Shown: piece by piece, positions 29,797 through 39,700 of the stretch
Layout: each line of letters starts with the position of its first letter
How positions within the stretch are numbered: the first letter of the stretch is position 1
NCBI GenBank assembly: GCA_021780435.1
Contig: JAJXYV010000200.1
Coordinates: 1-64,000, forward strand
Source: Pseudomonadota bacterium
GTDB lineage: Bacteria > Pseudomonadota > Alphaproteobacteria > Rhizobiales > Beijerinckiaceae
DNA: 64,000 nucleotides
Reading direction: 5' to 3'
Notes under the pieces: model-generated
The model's database searches: none
Seen by the model: the letters and a program-made list of their open reading frames with translations, nothing else
Told to the model about the DNA's origin: nothing
Position numbers and translations under genes: made by a program

Positions 29797-30839
29797 TGCC
29801 CCGCGACGCTTCCGAGCTGGCGCGGCGTCTCGCCCGCGAGGCCGAGGCGGTCTGCCGCCATTACCTGTCGAAGGGTCGACGCCAGGGCCGCTACTGGATG
29901 GTGGGCGACGTCCGCAACACGCCCGGCCGATCGATGTTCGTGCGGCTGAGCGGGCCGGACTCCGGCCCCGGCGCCGCCGGGCGCTGGACCGATGCCGCCT
30001 CGGCCGAGCATGGCGACCTGCTCGACGTGATCCGCGAGAGCTGCGGGCTCGTGGAGTTCCGCGAGATTGCCGAGGAGGCGCGACGCTTTCTCTCGCTGCC
30101 CCGCGCCGAACCGCCGGTCGCGCCAAGACCGCCAGGGCCGCAGGGCTCGGCCGAAGCGGCGCGCAAGCTCTGGGCCATGGCCAAGCCGCTCGCCGGCACC
30201 TTGGCCGAGACGTACCTCCGCGCCCGCGGGATCACGACCGTCCATCATGCGGGCGCATTGCGGTTTCATCCGCGGTGCTATTATCGCCCGGACGAGCATG
30301 CACCGACCGAGATCTGGCCGGCGATGATCGCTGCCGTCACCGATCTTTCCGGCGCGATCACCGGCGCGCATCGCACCTGGCTTGCCCCGGACGGCTTGGG
30401 CAAGGCGCCGATCGACACGCCGCGACGAGCCATGGGCGGCCTTCTTGGCCACGCCGTCCGGTTCGGCGTGGATGCTGACGTCCTCGCCGCCGGCGAAGGC
30501 ATCGAGACGATGCTGTCGCTGCGATGTGCGCTACCCGCCATGCCCATGGCCGCAGCGCTGTCCGCGAGTCATCTTGCCGCCTTCCAGTTCCCCTCGACGC
30601 TCCGCCGTCTTTACATAGTCCGCGACGCCGACGTTGCGGGCGATACGGCGGTCGCGGTGCTCACCGAACGAGCCGAAGCCGCTGGAATCGAGGCATTGGT
30701 TCTCTCCCCGCGCCTCGGAGACCTCAACGAGGATCTGCAAGCGTTCGGCTCCGGCGCCATTCGCGCAACCGTGCGCAACCAACTCGCCCATGAAGACGCG
30801 GTTCGCTTCATGCGCCGGAGGATGGTCAGGACAGGGTGA
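29793..30839 (+). CDS. Toprim-domain protein copy 2 (intact, 348 aa)
   Basis: MPRDASELARRLAREAEAVCRHYLSKGRRQGRYWMVGD...VLAAGEGIETMLSL...LYIVRDADVAG. Confidence 0.85.
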   Translation: MMPRDASELARRLAREAEAVCRHYLSKGRRQGRYWMVGDVRNTPGRSMFVRLSGPDSGPGAAGRWTDAASAEHGDLLDVIRESCGLVEFREIAEEARRFLSLPRAEPPVAPRPPGPQGSAEAARKLWAMAKPLAGTLAETYLRARGITTVHHAGALRFHPRCYYRPDEHAPTEIWPAMIAAVTDLSGAITGAHRTWLAPDGLGKAPIDTPRRAMGGLLGHAVRFGVDADVLAAGEGIETMLSLRCALPAMPMAAALSASHLAAFQFPSTLRRLYIVRDADVAGDTAVAVLTERAEAAGIEALVLSPRLGDLNEDLQAFGSGAIRATVRNQLAHEDAVRFMRRRMVRTG

Positions 30840-30864
30840 CCGAAGCCGGCACGCCGTCGCCGAT

Positions 30865-31878
30865 TCACAAGGCCTTCAAGAAGGCCATGAGGTCCTTGTC
30901 CTCCTTCCATGAGCGAGCCGGCCGCGGCTGCCCCACCTCGCAGAGTGCGACGGCGTTGGCCTTCAGCGTAAGGTCGATCTCGGCGTAGATGTTGGTCGTG
31001 CTGATCGAGACGTGTCCGAGCCAAGCGCGGATGGTGTTGATGTCCACGCCGGCGAGGACCAGGTGGCAGGCCGTGGTGTGCCGGATCACGTGCGGAGTTA
31101 TCGTCCGATTGGCCAGTTCCGGGACCTGGGCCGCACAACGCTCGATCAGTCGATAGACCCCGAAGCGGGTGAACGGCGTCCCGAGCCGGCTGACGAACAC
31201 GGCGTCTTCGCCAGCGCGACCGGTGATCTCGTCCGCCAGAACGCGCTCGGTTTCCGGCCACAGTGGGCACTGGCGCGTCCTGCCGCCTTTGCCGAGTAAG
31301 GTGGCGAGATCGTGCCCGCCGTTCCGCGACCCGATCTGCAGATCGCGCACCCTCAGCTGGGTCGCTTCGGAGACCCTTGCGCCGGTGTTGTAGAGGAAGA
31401 GCAGAAGCGCGTACTCGCTCCGGCCGCGCCGCGTCTTGCGGTCGGGCGTCGCCAGCACCGCCTCCATCTCCGCCCTGGTCAGCCATCCGACCGGCGGCGG
31501 CATGGACCTCTTCGACGCGATGGCCCGGATGTGACCGCACCATTCAACATGGGTCGGATCCCGGCTGCCGACGAAGCGCGCGAACGCCCGGATGGCCGCC
31601 AGCCGCTGGTTGCGGGTCCGTGCGGTGCAACCTCGATCCGTCTCCAGATGGGTGAGGAACTCCAGTACGTGTCCAGACGTGAGGTCCCATACGGCCAGCC
31701 GGTCCACGGGCTTGCGCACCTTCCGGCTGACGAAGGGCAGCAACAGGCTGAAGGTGTCGCGGTAGCTCTTGCGTGTGTTCCGGGCGAGATTGCGTTCGGT
31801 AACGATGTGCTCGCACAGGAACCGGCGGAGCCACGGGCCGAGGGTTGCGAGGTCAGCCATGCCGACCTCCCGCCGCAT
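30865..31878 (-). CDS. Tyrosine recombinase (third gene of trio)
   Basis: LLFLYNTGARVSEATQLRVRDL...TPHVIRHTTACHLVLAGVDINTIRAWLGHVSISTTNIYAEI. Confidence 0.9.
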   Translation of the reverse strand: MRREVGMADLATLGPWLRRFLCEHIVTERNLARNTRKSYRDTFSLLLPFVSRKVRKPVDRLAVWDLTSGHVLEFLTHLETDRGCTARTRNQRLAAIRAFARFVGSRDPTHVEWCGHIRAIASKRSMPPPVGWLTRAEMEAVLATPDRKTRRGRSEYALLLFLYNTGARVSEATQLRVRDLQIGSRNGGHDLATLLGKGGRTRQCPLWPETERVLADEITGRAGEDAVFVSRLGTPFTRFGVYRLIERCAAQVPELANRTITPHVIRHTTACHLVLAGVDINTIRAWLGHVSISTTNIYAEIDLTLKANAVALCEVGQPRPARSWKEDKDLMAFLKAL

Positions 31879-32803
31879 AATGGGCGAACCGGAGCGACGC
31901 CTGTTCCAGCAGCTCCGGCGTCATCGACAGATAGACCTTCGTGCCCTCCAGATCGGCGTGACCGAGATAGGTGGAGAGCACCGGCAGCAGCCGTTGCACG
32001 TCGGCGCCCTGCCGATACCAGTTCGTCAGGCGATGGACGGCGAAGCTGTGCCGAAGGTCATGCATCCGCGGGATTGTCCTGCCGCCTGCCATGCGGTGGA
32101 CCCCGGCGACACGCCTGAGCGTGTCGAACGCGGCCTGCACGGTACTGCTGGCGAGCTGCGTGCCGTCCTGATTCGCCAAGAGCAACGCGCTCTGTCCTTC
32201 CACAAGGCCGGCTTGCCGGCGCTGGGACACGTGGCGGTCCAGCACCGCGGCAAGCTGGGGGCCGACCGGGACCATCCGGCTCTTGTAGAACTTCGTGGCC
32301 CGGATGGTCAGGACGGCGTTCGCCAGATCGACGTCGGTCAGTGTGAGGCGGGTCGCTTCGCCGAAGCGTAATCCCGCCCCGTACAAGAGGAGAAGCAGCG
32401 TCCGGAACGTCACCGCATCCAGCTGGACCGCGCCGCGCCGGCTCGCCTCCACGGTCGCGGGATCGAAGAGGCGCGCAAGCTCATCGCGCGAGTAGATGTA
32501 GGGCGGCGCCCGGACGGGCGATCTCGGCGCATCGTGCGGTATCGGCGAGTGGGTAGTGTGGCCACGGCTGATCGCGTGACGCCAGAAGCCGGCAAGCACA
32601 TAGTACCTATTCTCGCGATGACGCGTCGGCGGGCCGTCGCCCGCCAGGTAGGCCAGGACTTGCCCCGTGGTGACCGCATCGCAGGCAGCGTCGCCATCGG
32701 CATGGTCTAGGAAGCGGCGAAGTAAGTTCGCCCCGGTCGTGAACTTGGCGCCATGAGCTCGTTGCCAGAGCACATAGCGTTCGATCGCCTCGCGCAGGAT
32801 CAT
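31853..32803 (-). CDS. Tyrosine recombinase (second gene of trio)
   Basis: LLLLYGAGLRFGEATRLTLTDV...RMHDLRHSFAVHRLTNWYRQGADVQRLLPVLSTYLGHADLEGTKVYLSMT; start MILREAIERYVLW. Confidence 0.9.
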   Translation of the reverse strand: MILREAIERYVLWQRAHGAKFTTGANLLRRFLDHADGDAACDAVTTGQVLAYLAGDGPPTRHRENRYYVLAGFWRHAISRGHTTHSPIPHDAPRSPVRAPPYIYSRDELARLFDPATVEASRRGAVQLDAVTFRTLLLLLYGAGLRFGEATRLTLTDVDLANAVLTIRATKFYKSRMVPVGPQLAAVLDRHVSQRRQAGLVEGQSALLLANQDGTQLASSTVQAAFDTLRRVAGVHRMAGGRTIPRMHDLRHSFAVHRLTNWYRQGADVQRLLPVLSTYLGHADLEGTKVYLSMTPELLEQASLRFAHYAAGGRHG

Positions 32804-34059
32804 GCCAGGCCCTCCAGGTCGAGAGCGGCCACCTCGCGAAGCGCGGCGAGGTCGACCTTGGCGTAGATCGTGGTGGAGGACGGATCGCTGTGGCCGAGGA
32901 AGTCCCCGATCACCTTCATCGGCGTGCCCTGATCCAGGAGGTGCTGGGCCGCGGCATGCCGCAGGGCGTGGGCGCCGCGTCGGCCGGTGACGACGCCGAT
33001 GCTCGCCAGCCGGGCGCGGACCATCTTGCCCAAGGCTTTTCGGTCGAGCGGCCGGATGGGTGCGAGCGTCGTGAAGAAGAGACTGCGCCCGAAGCCGGAC
33101 GGCCGCGCCTCCCTTATGTAGCGCAGGATGGCATGGCCCACGCCCTGTGACAGCGGCCACAGATGGGTCCGGCCCGGTTTCGGGCAGCGGACCCGAAGCA
33201 TGGCGTTCTCCCAGTCCAGATCGTCTAGCCGCAGCCCGCCGACCTCTCCGGTCCGGAGCCCGTACCCGATGAACAGCATCAGGATCGCCCGATCGCGCTT
33301 GTCGACAGGGCGGTCGCCCTCAACCGACGCCAGCAGGCGCACGACATCCTCGCGCGGCAGCCCCTTGGGCACGGTCTCGTCGGCCATGAACCGGGGCGCC
33401 ACGATGCCCGCGGCCAAGCCCGCTCGGCACCAGCCGCGCATCTCGGCGAACAGGAAGAACGGCCTCAGACGCTGTGCATAATCATGTCTCGTCCGGCGGC
33501 TCCAGGCGCCCCGCTTGTGCTCAGCCGCTACGGCATCGTCGATGTCGGTCATGCCGACGTCAACCAGCGGCGTGCCTCTTCCCTCCAGCCATAGGAAGAA
33601 GCGGTCGGCGGCACGGCAATAGTCTTGTATGGTCGCCGTGGAGAGACCGCGTTCCTCGCGCATCCATCGCTCGAAGGCGCTGACCTCGGCGCCATGCGGA
33701 TGGCGATGGTCGTGGGGTTGATTGAGCCAACCCAGAAAGGCCAGCCATCGGAGACCGTGGTTGACGAAGTGGCTGATTGTATTGGGTGATGCGGCCCGGT
33801 CGCACCTACGCCCTTTCGGCTGCGACCAAGTTGCGGCCGCAGCCTCAACCTGTGACCGGTTCACCCGATCGCCAGCCTTCAGGTCCAAGAGGCGGACCAA
33901 GCTCAGTTGATCATTGGCGCATTTTCGCAAGGTCGATCGCCTCGCGCCGGTCTCTTTGAGATGAACGAGGTATCGTTCCCGCTGCTCCGGGAGCGGCGCT
34001 GCGCGGTACCTCTCGGCGGTGTGTGGGAAGAAGATGTCGTCGAACATTTTGGCCTCCAT
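32800..34059 (-). CDS. Tyrosine recombinase (first gene of trio)
   Basis: LFIGYGLRTGEVGGLRLDDLDWEN...GAHALRHAAAQHLLDQGTPMKVIGDFLGHSDPSSTTIYAKVD; 4-bp overlap with next gene. Confidence 0.9.
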   Translation of the reverse strand: MEAKMFDDIFFPHTAERYRAAPLPEQRERYLVHLKETGARRSTLRKCANDQLSLVRLLDLKAGDRVNRSQVEAAAATWSQPKGRRCDRAASPNTISHFVNHGLRWLAFLGWLNQPHDHRHPHGAEVSAFERWMREERGLSTATIQDYCRAADRFFLWLEGRGTPLVDVGMTDIDDAVAAEHKRGAWSRRTRHDYAQRLRPFFLFAEMRGWCRAGLAAGIVAPRFMADETVPKGLPREDVVRLLASVEGDRPVDKRDRAILMLFIGYGLRTGEVGGLRLDDLDWENAMLRVRCPKPGRTHLWPLSQGVGHAILRYIREARPSGFGRSLFFTTLAPIRPLDRKALGKMVRARLASIGVVTGRRGAHALRHAAAQHLLDQGTPMKVIGDFLGHSDPSSTTIYAKVDLAALREVAALDLEGLA

Positions 34060-34104
34060 GTTGTTGGAGGCGCTAGCTTCCCGACGAAGCGGGGGCGACG
34101 GAAG

Positions 34105-35145
34105 CTATGTTGATCGAACGAGAGGCCTATCGTCCGGCGCGAGCTGAGCGCACAGCCCGTTCCGCAGCACCTCGGCGCCGAGCTGGCGCAGGTCCTCGTT
34201 GAAGTCGTCCAGCGCGGGCACGAGCGTCAGCGCCTCGACCCCGGCGGCCGCCGCGCGGGCAGCCAGGCTCTCCGCTGCACCGCGTCCTGCGGCATCGTCG
34301 TCTCGCGCGAGGTAGAGCCGTCGTAGGCCGGTGGGCAGTTCGAGCGCGGTGAGGTGGTTGGCCGAGAGCGCGGCCGCTGCCGGCATCGAGGGCATAATCT
34401 GTCGAAGCGAGAGGATCGTCTCCAGCCCTTCTCCTGCCATCATGACGTGGAACGCGTGGCCGAACCGGACGGCGTTGCCGAGAAGCAGGCCCATGGCGCG
34501 GCGCGGCGTCGAGACCGGCGCTTTGCAGGCCGATGCCGGATCGAGCCAGGTGCGGTGGACGCCCGTGATCGTGCCATCGAGCGCCGTGACCGCCGAGATC
34601 AGCGCGGGCCAAGCGTCCCGAGACCGATCGCGAGGGTCGTCATCGTCGCCGCGATACCAGCAGCGCGGGTGGAAGCGGAGCGCTTCGCAGCCCCTCAGAT
34701 CCTCGATCCCGCGAGCGTGAAGATACGCCTCGGCCAATGTGCCGGCGAGAGGCTTGGCGATGGCCCAGAGTCTGCGCGCAGCTTCGGCCGAGCCCTGCGG
34801 GGCGGGCGGTCTTAGCGCAGACGGCGGTTCGGCGCGGGGCAGCGAGAGGAAGCGCCGCGCCTCCTCGGCAACCTCGCGGAACTCCACGAGCCCGCAGCTC
34901 TCGCGGATCACGTCGAGCAGGTCGCCGTGCTCGGCCGAGGCGGCATCGGTCCAGCGCCCGGCGGCGCCGGGGCCGGAGTCCGGCCCGCTCAGCCGCACGA
35001 ACATCGATCGGCCGGGCGTGTTGCGGACGTCGCCCACCATCCAGTAGCGGCCCTGGCGTCGACCCTTCGACAGGTAATGGCGGCAGACCGCCTCGGCGTC
35101 CCGCGCGAGACGCCGCGCCAGCTCGGAAGCGTCGCGGGGCATCAC
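34105..35145 (-). CDS. Toprim-domain protein copy 3 (intact, 346 aa, inverted)
   Basis: N-terminal ~145 aa nearly identical to copy 2, C-terminal half divergent (VMMAGEGLETILSLRQ...LYLARDDDAAG). Confidence 0.85.
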   Translation of the reverse strand: MMPRDASELARRLARDAEAVCRHYLSKGRRQGRYWMVGDVRNTPGRSMFVRLSGPDSGPGAAGRWTDAASAEHGDLLDVIRESCGLVEFREVAEEARRFLSLPRAEPPSALRPPAPQGSAEAARRLWAIAKPLAGTLAEAYLHARGIEDLRGCEALRFHPRCWYRGDDDDPRDRSRDAWPALISAVTALDGTITGVHRTWLDPASACKAPVSTPRRAMGLLLGNAVRFGHAFHVMMAGEGLETILSLRQIMPSMPAAAALSANHLTALELPTGLRRLYLARDDDAAGRGAAESLAARAAAAGVEALTLVPALDDFNEDLRQLGAEVLRNGLCAQLAPDDRPLVRST

Positions 35146-35278
35146 GCGACCATCCCCGACGTGCGGAGATTATGTTGCACAGAAGCTGCCGATCCCGCGC
35201 AAAACGGCCGCCCAGCACGGGGCCGCAACATAATCTCCGGCGCAACATAATCGGTCTTATGTTCAACTGCACATAAGA

Positions 35279-36138
35279 CGGACGCCGCCACGGGCGAGCA
35301 CGGGGACTTGCTCGACATCATCCGGGAAAGCTGCGGCCTTCTCGACTTCCACGATGTCGCCGATGAGGCGCGACGCTTCCTAAGCTTGCCCCGCTCGGAC
35401 CCGGAGCCAGCGCCGAAACCTGCACGTCTGCCGGCGCAGACAGGATCGTCGGAAGCCGCGCGGCGGCTGTTCGCTATGTCACAGCCAATCGCACGGACCC
35501 TCGTGGAAACGTATTTGCGCAATCGCGGCATTACGGCTTTGCACGAAGACGGCGCGCTGCGCTTTCACCCGCGCTGCTACTATCGCCCGGACGAGGACGC
35601 GCCGACCGAAACCTGGCCCGCGATGATCGCCCGCGTCACTGATCTCGACGGCCGGATGACCGGCGCACACCGGACTTGGCTCGATCCGTCAGGCCGTGGC
35701 AAGGCGCCGATCGACACGCCGCGACGGGCGATGGGCAACCTTCTCGGTAACGCAGTCCGCTATGGTGTGGCGAACGACGTGCTCGCGGCCGGCGAAGGCA
35801 TCGAGACCATGCTGTCACTGCGACGCGTGCTGCCGACCTTGCCGATGGCCGCGGCGCTTTCCGCCAACCACCTCACCGCCATGCTGCTCCCGCCGACGTT
35901 GCACCGTCTCTATATCGCGCGAGACGACGATGCGGCCGGTGACGCGGCGGTGACGGCTCTGACCGAACGTGCCGAGGCGGCCGGCATCGAGGCGATTGCA
36001 TGGTCCCCCAGGCTCGGCGACTTCAACGAGGATCTGCGCACATTCGACATCGATGGACTCCGGGCAGCCCTGCGCACCCAGCTCGCACCGCAGGACATCA
36101 TCCGCTTCATGCTGTGCGCGACCGCCGAGACGGGATGA
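35279..36138 (+). pseudogene. Toprim-domain protein copy 1, 3' part
   Basis: DAATGEHGDLLDIIRESCGLLDFHDVADEARRFLSL...VLAAGEGIETMLSLRR...LYIARDDDAAG. Confidence 0.8.
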
Positions 36139-36262
36139 GCGTCGGCGGTTCGAGCATCTCCATGGCCGGTCAGGCGAGGACCACCCCGCCGGACAGAGTC
36201 GCGCCCTTGGCCTTCTAGAGGGCGATCGGACGGCAGGCGGCCCGGCCCGGCAATGGGGCTGC

Positions 36263-36446
36263 GCCCGGCTATTTTCCGCCGGCCCTGCGGGCCTTTGCAG
36301 CGCGAAACAAAATAGCCGGGCTTCGCCATCCTCCGCTGGCGCTCCGGCCCTGCGCTGCGCTCCGGGTTCTGGCCCGTTCCGCCCGCCGTCTGGTGATCGC
36401 CACGAAGGCCGCGATGGGCGCGGTCGATCCGGCAAAGGACCTCACC
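36263..36446 (+). promoter_or_regulatory. Structured 5' leader (family B) upstream of DUF2493 gene
   Basis: GCCCGGCTATTTT(36263)...AAAATAGCCGGGC(36321) 13-bp perfect arms, then CATCCTCCGCTGGCGCTCCGGCCC and GATCGCCACGAAGGCCGCGATGGGCGCGG. Confidence 0.5.
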
Positions 36447-37385
36447 ATGACGACCGACCACGACGACACCGAATTCGAACCGCCGCACACCTCCTCCCCG
36501 ACCGATCACGTCCTCAACGAACTTCAGCTCTATGGCTACCGTCCCTTCCACGACGAGCCCGATCCGAGGCCACTTCCGGAAGGCGATGCTGTCTCGAGCG
36601 CCGTCTCCGACATCTTCGACGCCCTGGTCTCGACCCTGATCGACACGCGGCTCGAACCCGACCTCGAAGACCTGCTGTGGTCGACAGTCAACCTGTTCCA
36701 CCGCGCCACCGGTCGCATCGAACGCGAGCTCGACGACAACGAGCAGGCGCAGCAGAGGAGTCAGCGGGAGCAGAACGGCTCGGAGGTGCGCTCGGTCGAA
36801 CTCGAGCGTCTCACGGCCGAGGGCATCACGCTGATCGAACGCCGCAACAGCCTGGAGCTCTTCCGCGACCAGGCCGCCGAGCGCTTCGAGGTCCACACCG
36901 GCTCCCCCTGGCGTCCCCGCTCCGGATCGACGGTCAACCACCGCACTCTGACTTCGGCAATGATCGACAGTCGCGATTTCCTCGCCGCCAAGCGCCGCGC
37001 GGAGACCGAGGTGTTGCTGCCCGCAGGACCGAAAATCGCTTTCACCGGTGGGCTCGACTTAAACGACCACCGGCTGATCTGGGATCGGCTCGACAAGGTC
37101 CACGCGAAGCATCCCGACATGGTGCTGCTGCACGGCGGCTCGCCGAAAGGCGCCGAACTGATCGCCGCCAAATGGGCAACCAACCGCAAGGTGCCGCAGG
37201 TCGCGTTCAAACCCGACTGGACGAAGCACGCCAAAGCCGCACCGTTCAAGCGCAACGACGCGATGCTGGAGGTGCTGCCGATCGGCGTCATGGTATTCCC
37301 CGGCACCGGCATCCAGGGCAACCTCGCCGACAAGGCGAAGAAGTTCGGCATCCCGGTGTGGAGGTTCGGCGAGGGCGGCGCGTAA
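36447..37385 (+). CDS. DUF2493 (SLOG-like) domain protein
   Basis: KIAFTGGLDLNDHRLIWDRLDKVHAKHPDMVLLHGGSPKGAELIAAKWA...VFPGTGIQGNLADKAKKFGIPVWRF. Confidence 0.8.
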   Translation: MTTDHDDTEFEPPHTSSPTDHVLNELQLYGYRPFHDEPDPRPLPEGDAVSSAVSDIFDALVSTLIDTRLEPDLEDLLWSTVNLFHRATGRIERELDDNEQAQQRSQREQNGSEVRSVELERLTAEGITLIERRNSLELFRDQAAERFEVHTGSPWRPRSGSTVNHRTLTSAMIDSRDFLAAKRRAETEVLLPAGPKIAFTGGLDLNDHRLIWDRLDKVHAKHPDMVLLHGGSPKGAELIAAKWATNRKVPQVAFKPDWTKHAKAAPFKRNDAMLEVLPIGVMVFPGTGIQGNLADKAKKFGIPVWRFGEGGA

Positions 37386-37403
37386 GCGCCGCTACTTGCT
37401 TAC

Positions 37404-37970
37404 TCACGTATCGAGCAGCTCCGGCCGGAACAGCCTTCGCCGGCTGATGATCTTGCCGGAGACCATGAACACGCCGTCGCCCGTGTAGTGCAGCGTCTCG
37501 GGACGCTTCGGCGACTTGGCGACGTGTGCCTTCACCACCTCGAAGATGAAAAAGTTGTACTTGTCGACCAGGGCATCATCGACAAGACGACATTCGAAGC
37601 TGGCGTGACATTCCGCGATTAGCGGCGCCGTCACGCGCGTCGCCGGCTGCGCCGTCAGACCGAATTTCTCGAACTTGTCGATTTCCGCGCCCGTCGTGTT
37701 GCCGACTCCGACCACGATGTCAGTCAGCGACGTCGTCGGCAGATTAATCACGCACACGCGGCTCTTGCGAATCAGCTCGAAACTGTAATTGCCGCCAGCG
37801 ATCACGCAGCCGACCAGTGACGGCGTAAACTCCATCACCGTGTGCCAGCCCATCGTCATGATGTTGCGCCTGTCATCAAGCGCCGACGAGACGAGAACTA
37901 TCGGGCCAGGTTCAAGATAGCGCCGGATCTGCGATACCGGGAAGTCAGCCTTTTCCGCACGCTTTGCCAT
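37404..37970 (-). CDS. Flavin reductase-like domain protein
   Basis: GPIVLVSSALDDRRNIMTMGWHTVMEFTPSLVGCVIAGGNYSFELIRKSRVCVINLP. Confidence 0.8.
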   Translation of the reverse strand: MAKRAEKADFPVSQIRRYLEPGPIVLVSSALDDRRNIMTMGWHTVMEFTPSLVGCVIAGGNYSFELIRKSRVCVINLPTTSLTDIVVGVGNTTGAEIDKFEKFGLTAQPATRVTAPLIAECHASFECRLVDDALVDKYNFFIFEVVKAHVAKSPKRPETLHYTGDGVFMVSGKIISRRRLFRPELLDT

Positions 37971-38142
37971 CGTCTCGTCCTCTACTTTCGGCGTCGTTCA
38001 TCGGACACCCGCGGTCGCCGTGGCGCGTGGCGAGGATGGATTTCCCCTCCCATCCCCACCGGCTTTTGGCTATACTTTGGATCGCGCCGCGGTGGTGGTG
38101 GAAGGCGCGACCGTCACAGCTTATGTCACGGAGGCTACCACC

Positions 38143-38625
38143 ATGCTTGTCATCGGACTCATCCTCAGCATGTTCGGGATCGGCCTGTTCTGCTGGCTGA
38201 TCTTCACGCTAGCTGTCTACGCTTTGCCGTTCTTCGTTGGACTGACGGCTGGCATGGCGGCGTTTCATGGCGGTGCAGGCGTCATCGGCGCGCTGCTTGT
38301 CGGCATTATCGCCGGCGCTCTCACCCTCGGCATCGGTCAGATCGCGTTCGCGGCCGTTCGCCCGCAGCCTCTGCGCGCCGCCATCGCCGCCGCCTTCGCA
38401 ATTCCGGCGGCGATCGCCGGCTATCATGCGGTTCTCGGACTCTCGCAGATCGGCGTTCCGTCGCTCGTCTGGCGCGAAGTGTTCGCTTGGATTGGCGCGC
38501 TCTTCATCGGCGGCACGGCTTGGGCGCGGATGACAGTCTTCGTGGAACCCCTTCCGTTGCGGTCGGGCGGAGCGCCGCAGAACGAGCCCCAGCCACTTTT
38601 GACCTCCGCGACACAAAAGTGGTGA
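38143..38625 (+). CDS. Small membrane protein
   Basis: MLVIGLILSMFGIGLFCWLIFTLAVYALPFFVGLTAGMAAF...; several TM segments. Confidence 0.65.
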   Translation: MLVIGLILSMFGIGLFCWLIFTLAVYALPFFVGLTAGMAAFHGGAGVIGALLVGIIAGALTLGIGQIAFAAVRPQPLRAAIAAAFAIPAAIAGYHAVLGLSQIGVPSLVWREVFAWIGALFIGGTAWARMTVFVEPLPLRSGGAPQNEPQPLLTSATQKW

Positions 38626-38736
38626 GCCCTAGTGGATCGGGTCTGACGGTTGAATCCCCTTCAGGATTTCCGGCGGACTCGCGGCGTGCGAGTCTGCGGC
38701 ATGGAAACGCCACCGTGATCGAAAGGATGTGAGACC

Positions 38737-39195
38737 ATGCCGAAGATCGACGTCACCGCTCTACCGTTCGTCGCGCGCGGCGGCTATCCGCCGCCGCACG
38801 ACAAACTGGTCGCCGGTCGTTCGCGCAAGCGTCTCGGCGATGAAGCCGGCCTGACTCAGTTCGGCGTCAACCTGACGATGCTCACGCCCGGCGCTTTCTC
38901 GTCGCTGCGCCATTGGCACGAGAACCAGGACGAGTTCGTCTTTCTCATTGAAGGCGAGCTGACGCTGATCGAGGACGAAGGCGAGACCGTGCTGCGGCCG
39001 GGCGACGCAGCCGGCTTCAAGGCGGGCGTTGCCAACGGCCACCATCTGGTCAACCGCTCCAACAGCGATGCAGTCTATCTCGAGATCGGAACGCGCACGC
39101 TGCCCGAACGCGCACACTTTTCCGACGTTGATCTCGCCGTCGTCGCCGACGAGGCCGGCGTCCACTACAGCCGCAAGGATAGAGGGCGGCTGTGA
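38737..39195 (+). CDS. Cupin-domain protein
   Basis: SSLRHWHENQDEFVFLIEGELTLIEDEGETVLRPGDAAGFKAG. Confidence 0.85.
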   Translation: MPKIDVTALPFVARGGYPPPHDKLVAGRSRKRLGDEAGLTQFGVNLTMLTPGAFSSLRHWHENQDEFVFLIEGELTLIEDEGETVLRPGDAAGFKAGVANGHHLVNRSNSDAVYLEIGTRTLPERAHFSDVDLAVVADEAGVHYSRKDRGRL

Positions 39196-39700
39196 ACGCC
39201 GTCGTCGCGCCCAGCCGTGGATCGAGCCGACGCCCGCTTCGCGCCGGTCCGTCACGATCAAGCGCCTCCGCTTCGCGTCAAAAGGCCTTCGAAGCAGCGA
39301 TCCCACCGGGTACCAAACGAAAGATTCAGTCCACTAGCCTCTTCGATCAAGGTTTCACTGACGATCGTGTGTTGACGGATCTCGCGATGAAGTCGCGAAG
39401 CAAACGGCCCTTTTTGGAAATGCCCTTTGTCAGCCGCCCTCCGATCACTTGCCGGCCCGCAGCCCGCAAAGAAGAGCGTTGTGTCGTGGCTATTTCCCAG
39501 CAGACGATCCCGCCTTTTCCTACGCTACGGTTTCTTTCTCTACGCCCGGACTGGCCGACATCTTGCCCGGCACAACCAACATCCGCCACGTCTTCTCCCG
39601 AGGATGCTGTTCAAGCACGGACGCACCTGGCCTCGTGATGGCCTGATCTGGCCGAAGACCGGCTGCGCCTCGATCGCCTGAGCCGCAACACCGTCGGTTC

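Larger units (their letters stand above)
29682..35278. mobile_element. ~5.6 kb composite element: ~550-bp inverted repeats, two inverted Toprim genes and a recombinase-in-trio
   Basis: 29682-30232 matches the reverse complement of ~34706-35257; three overlapping tyrosine recombinases inside; Toprim copy 1 is contiguous when the segment is removed. Confidence 0.8.

Noticed and set aside
39200-39680. ORFs between the cupin and DUF736 genes
   Set aside because: Several overlapping short frames, none with a recognisable domain; probably non-coding or decayed.
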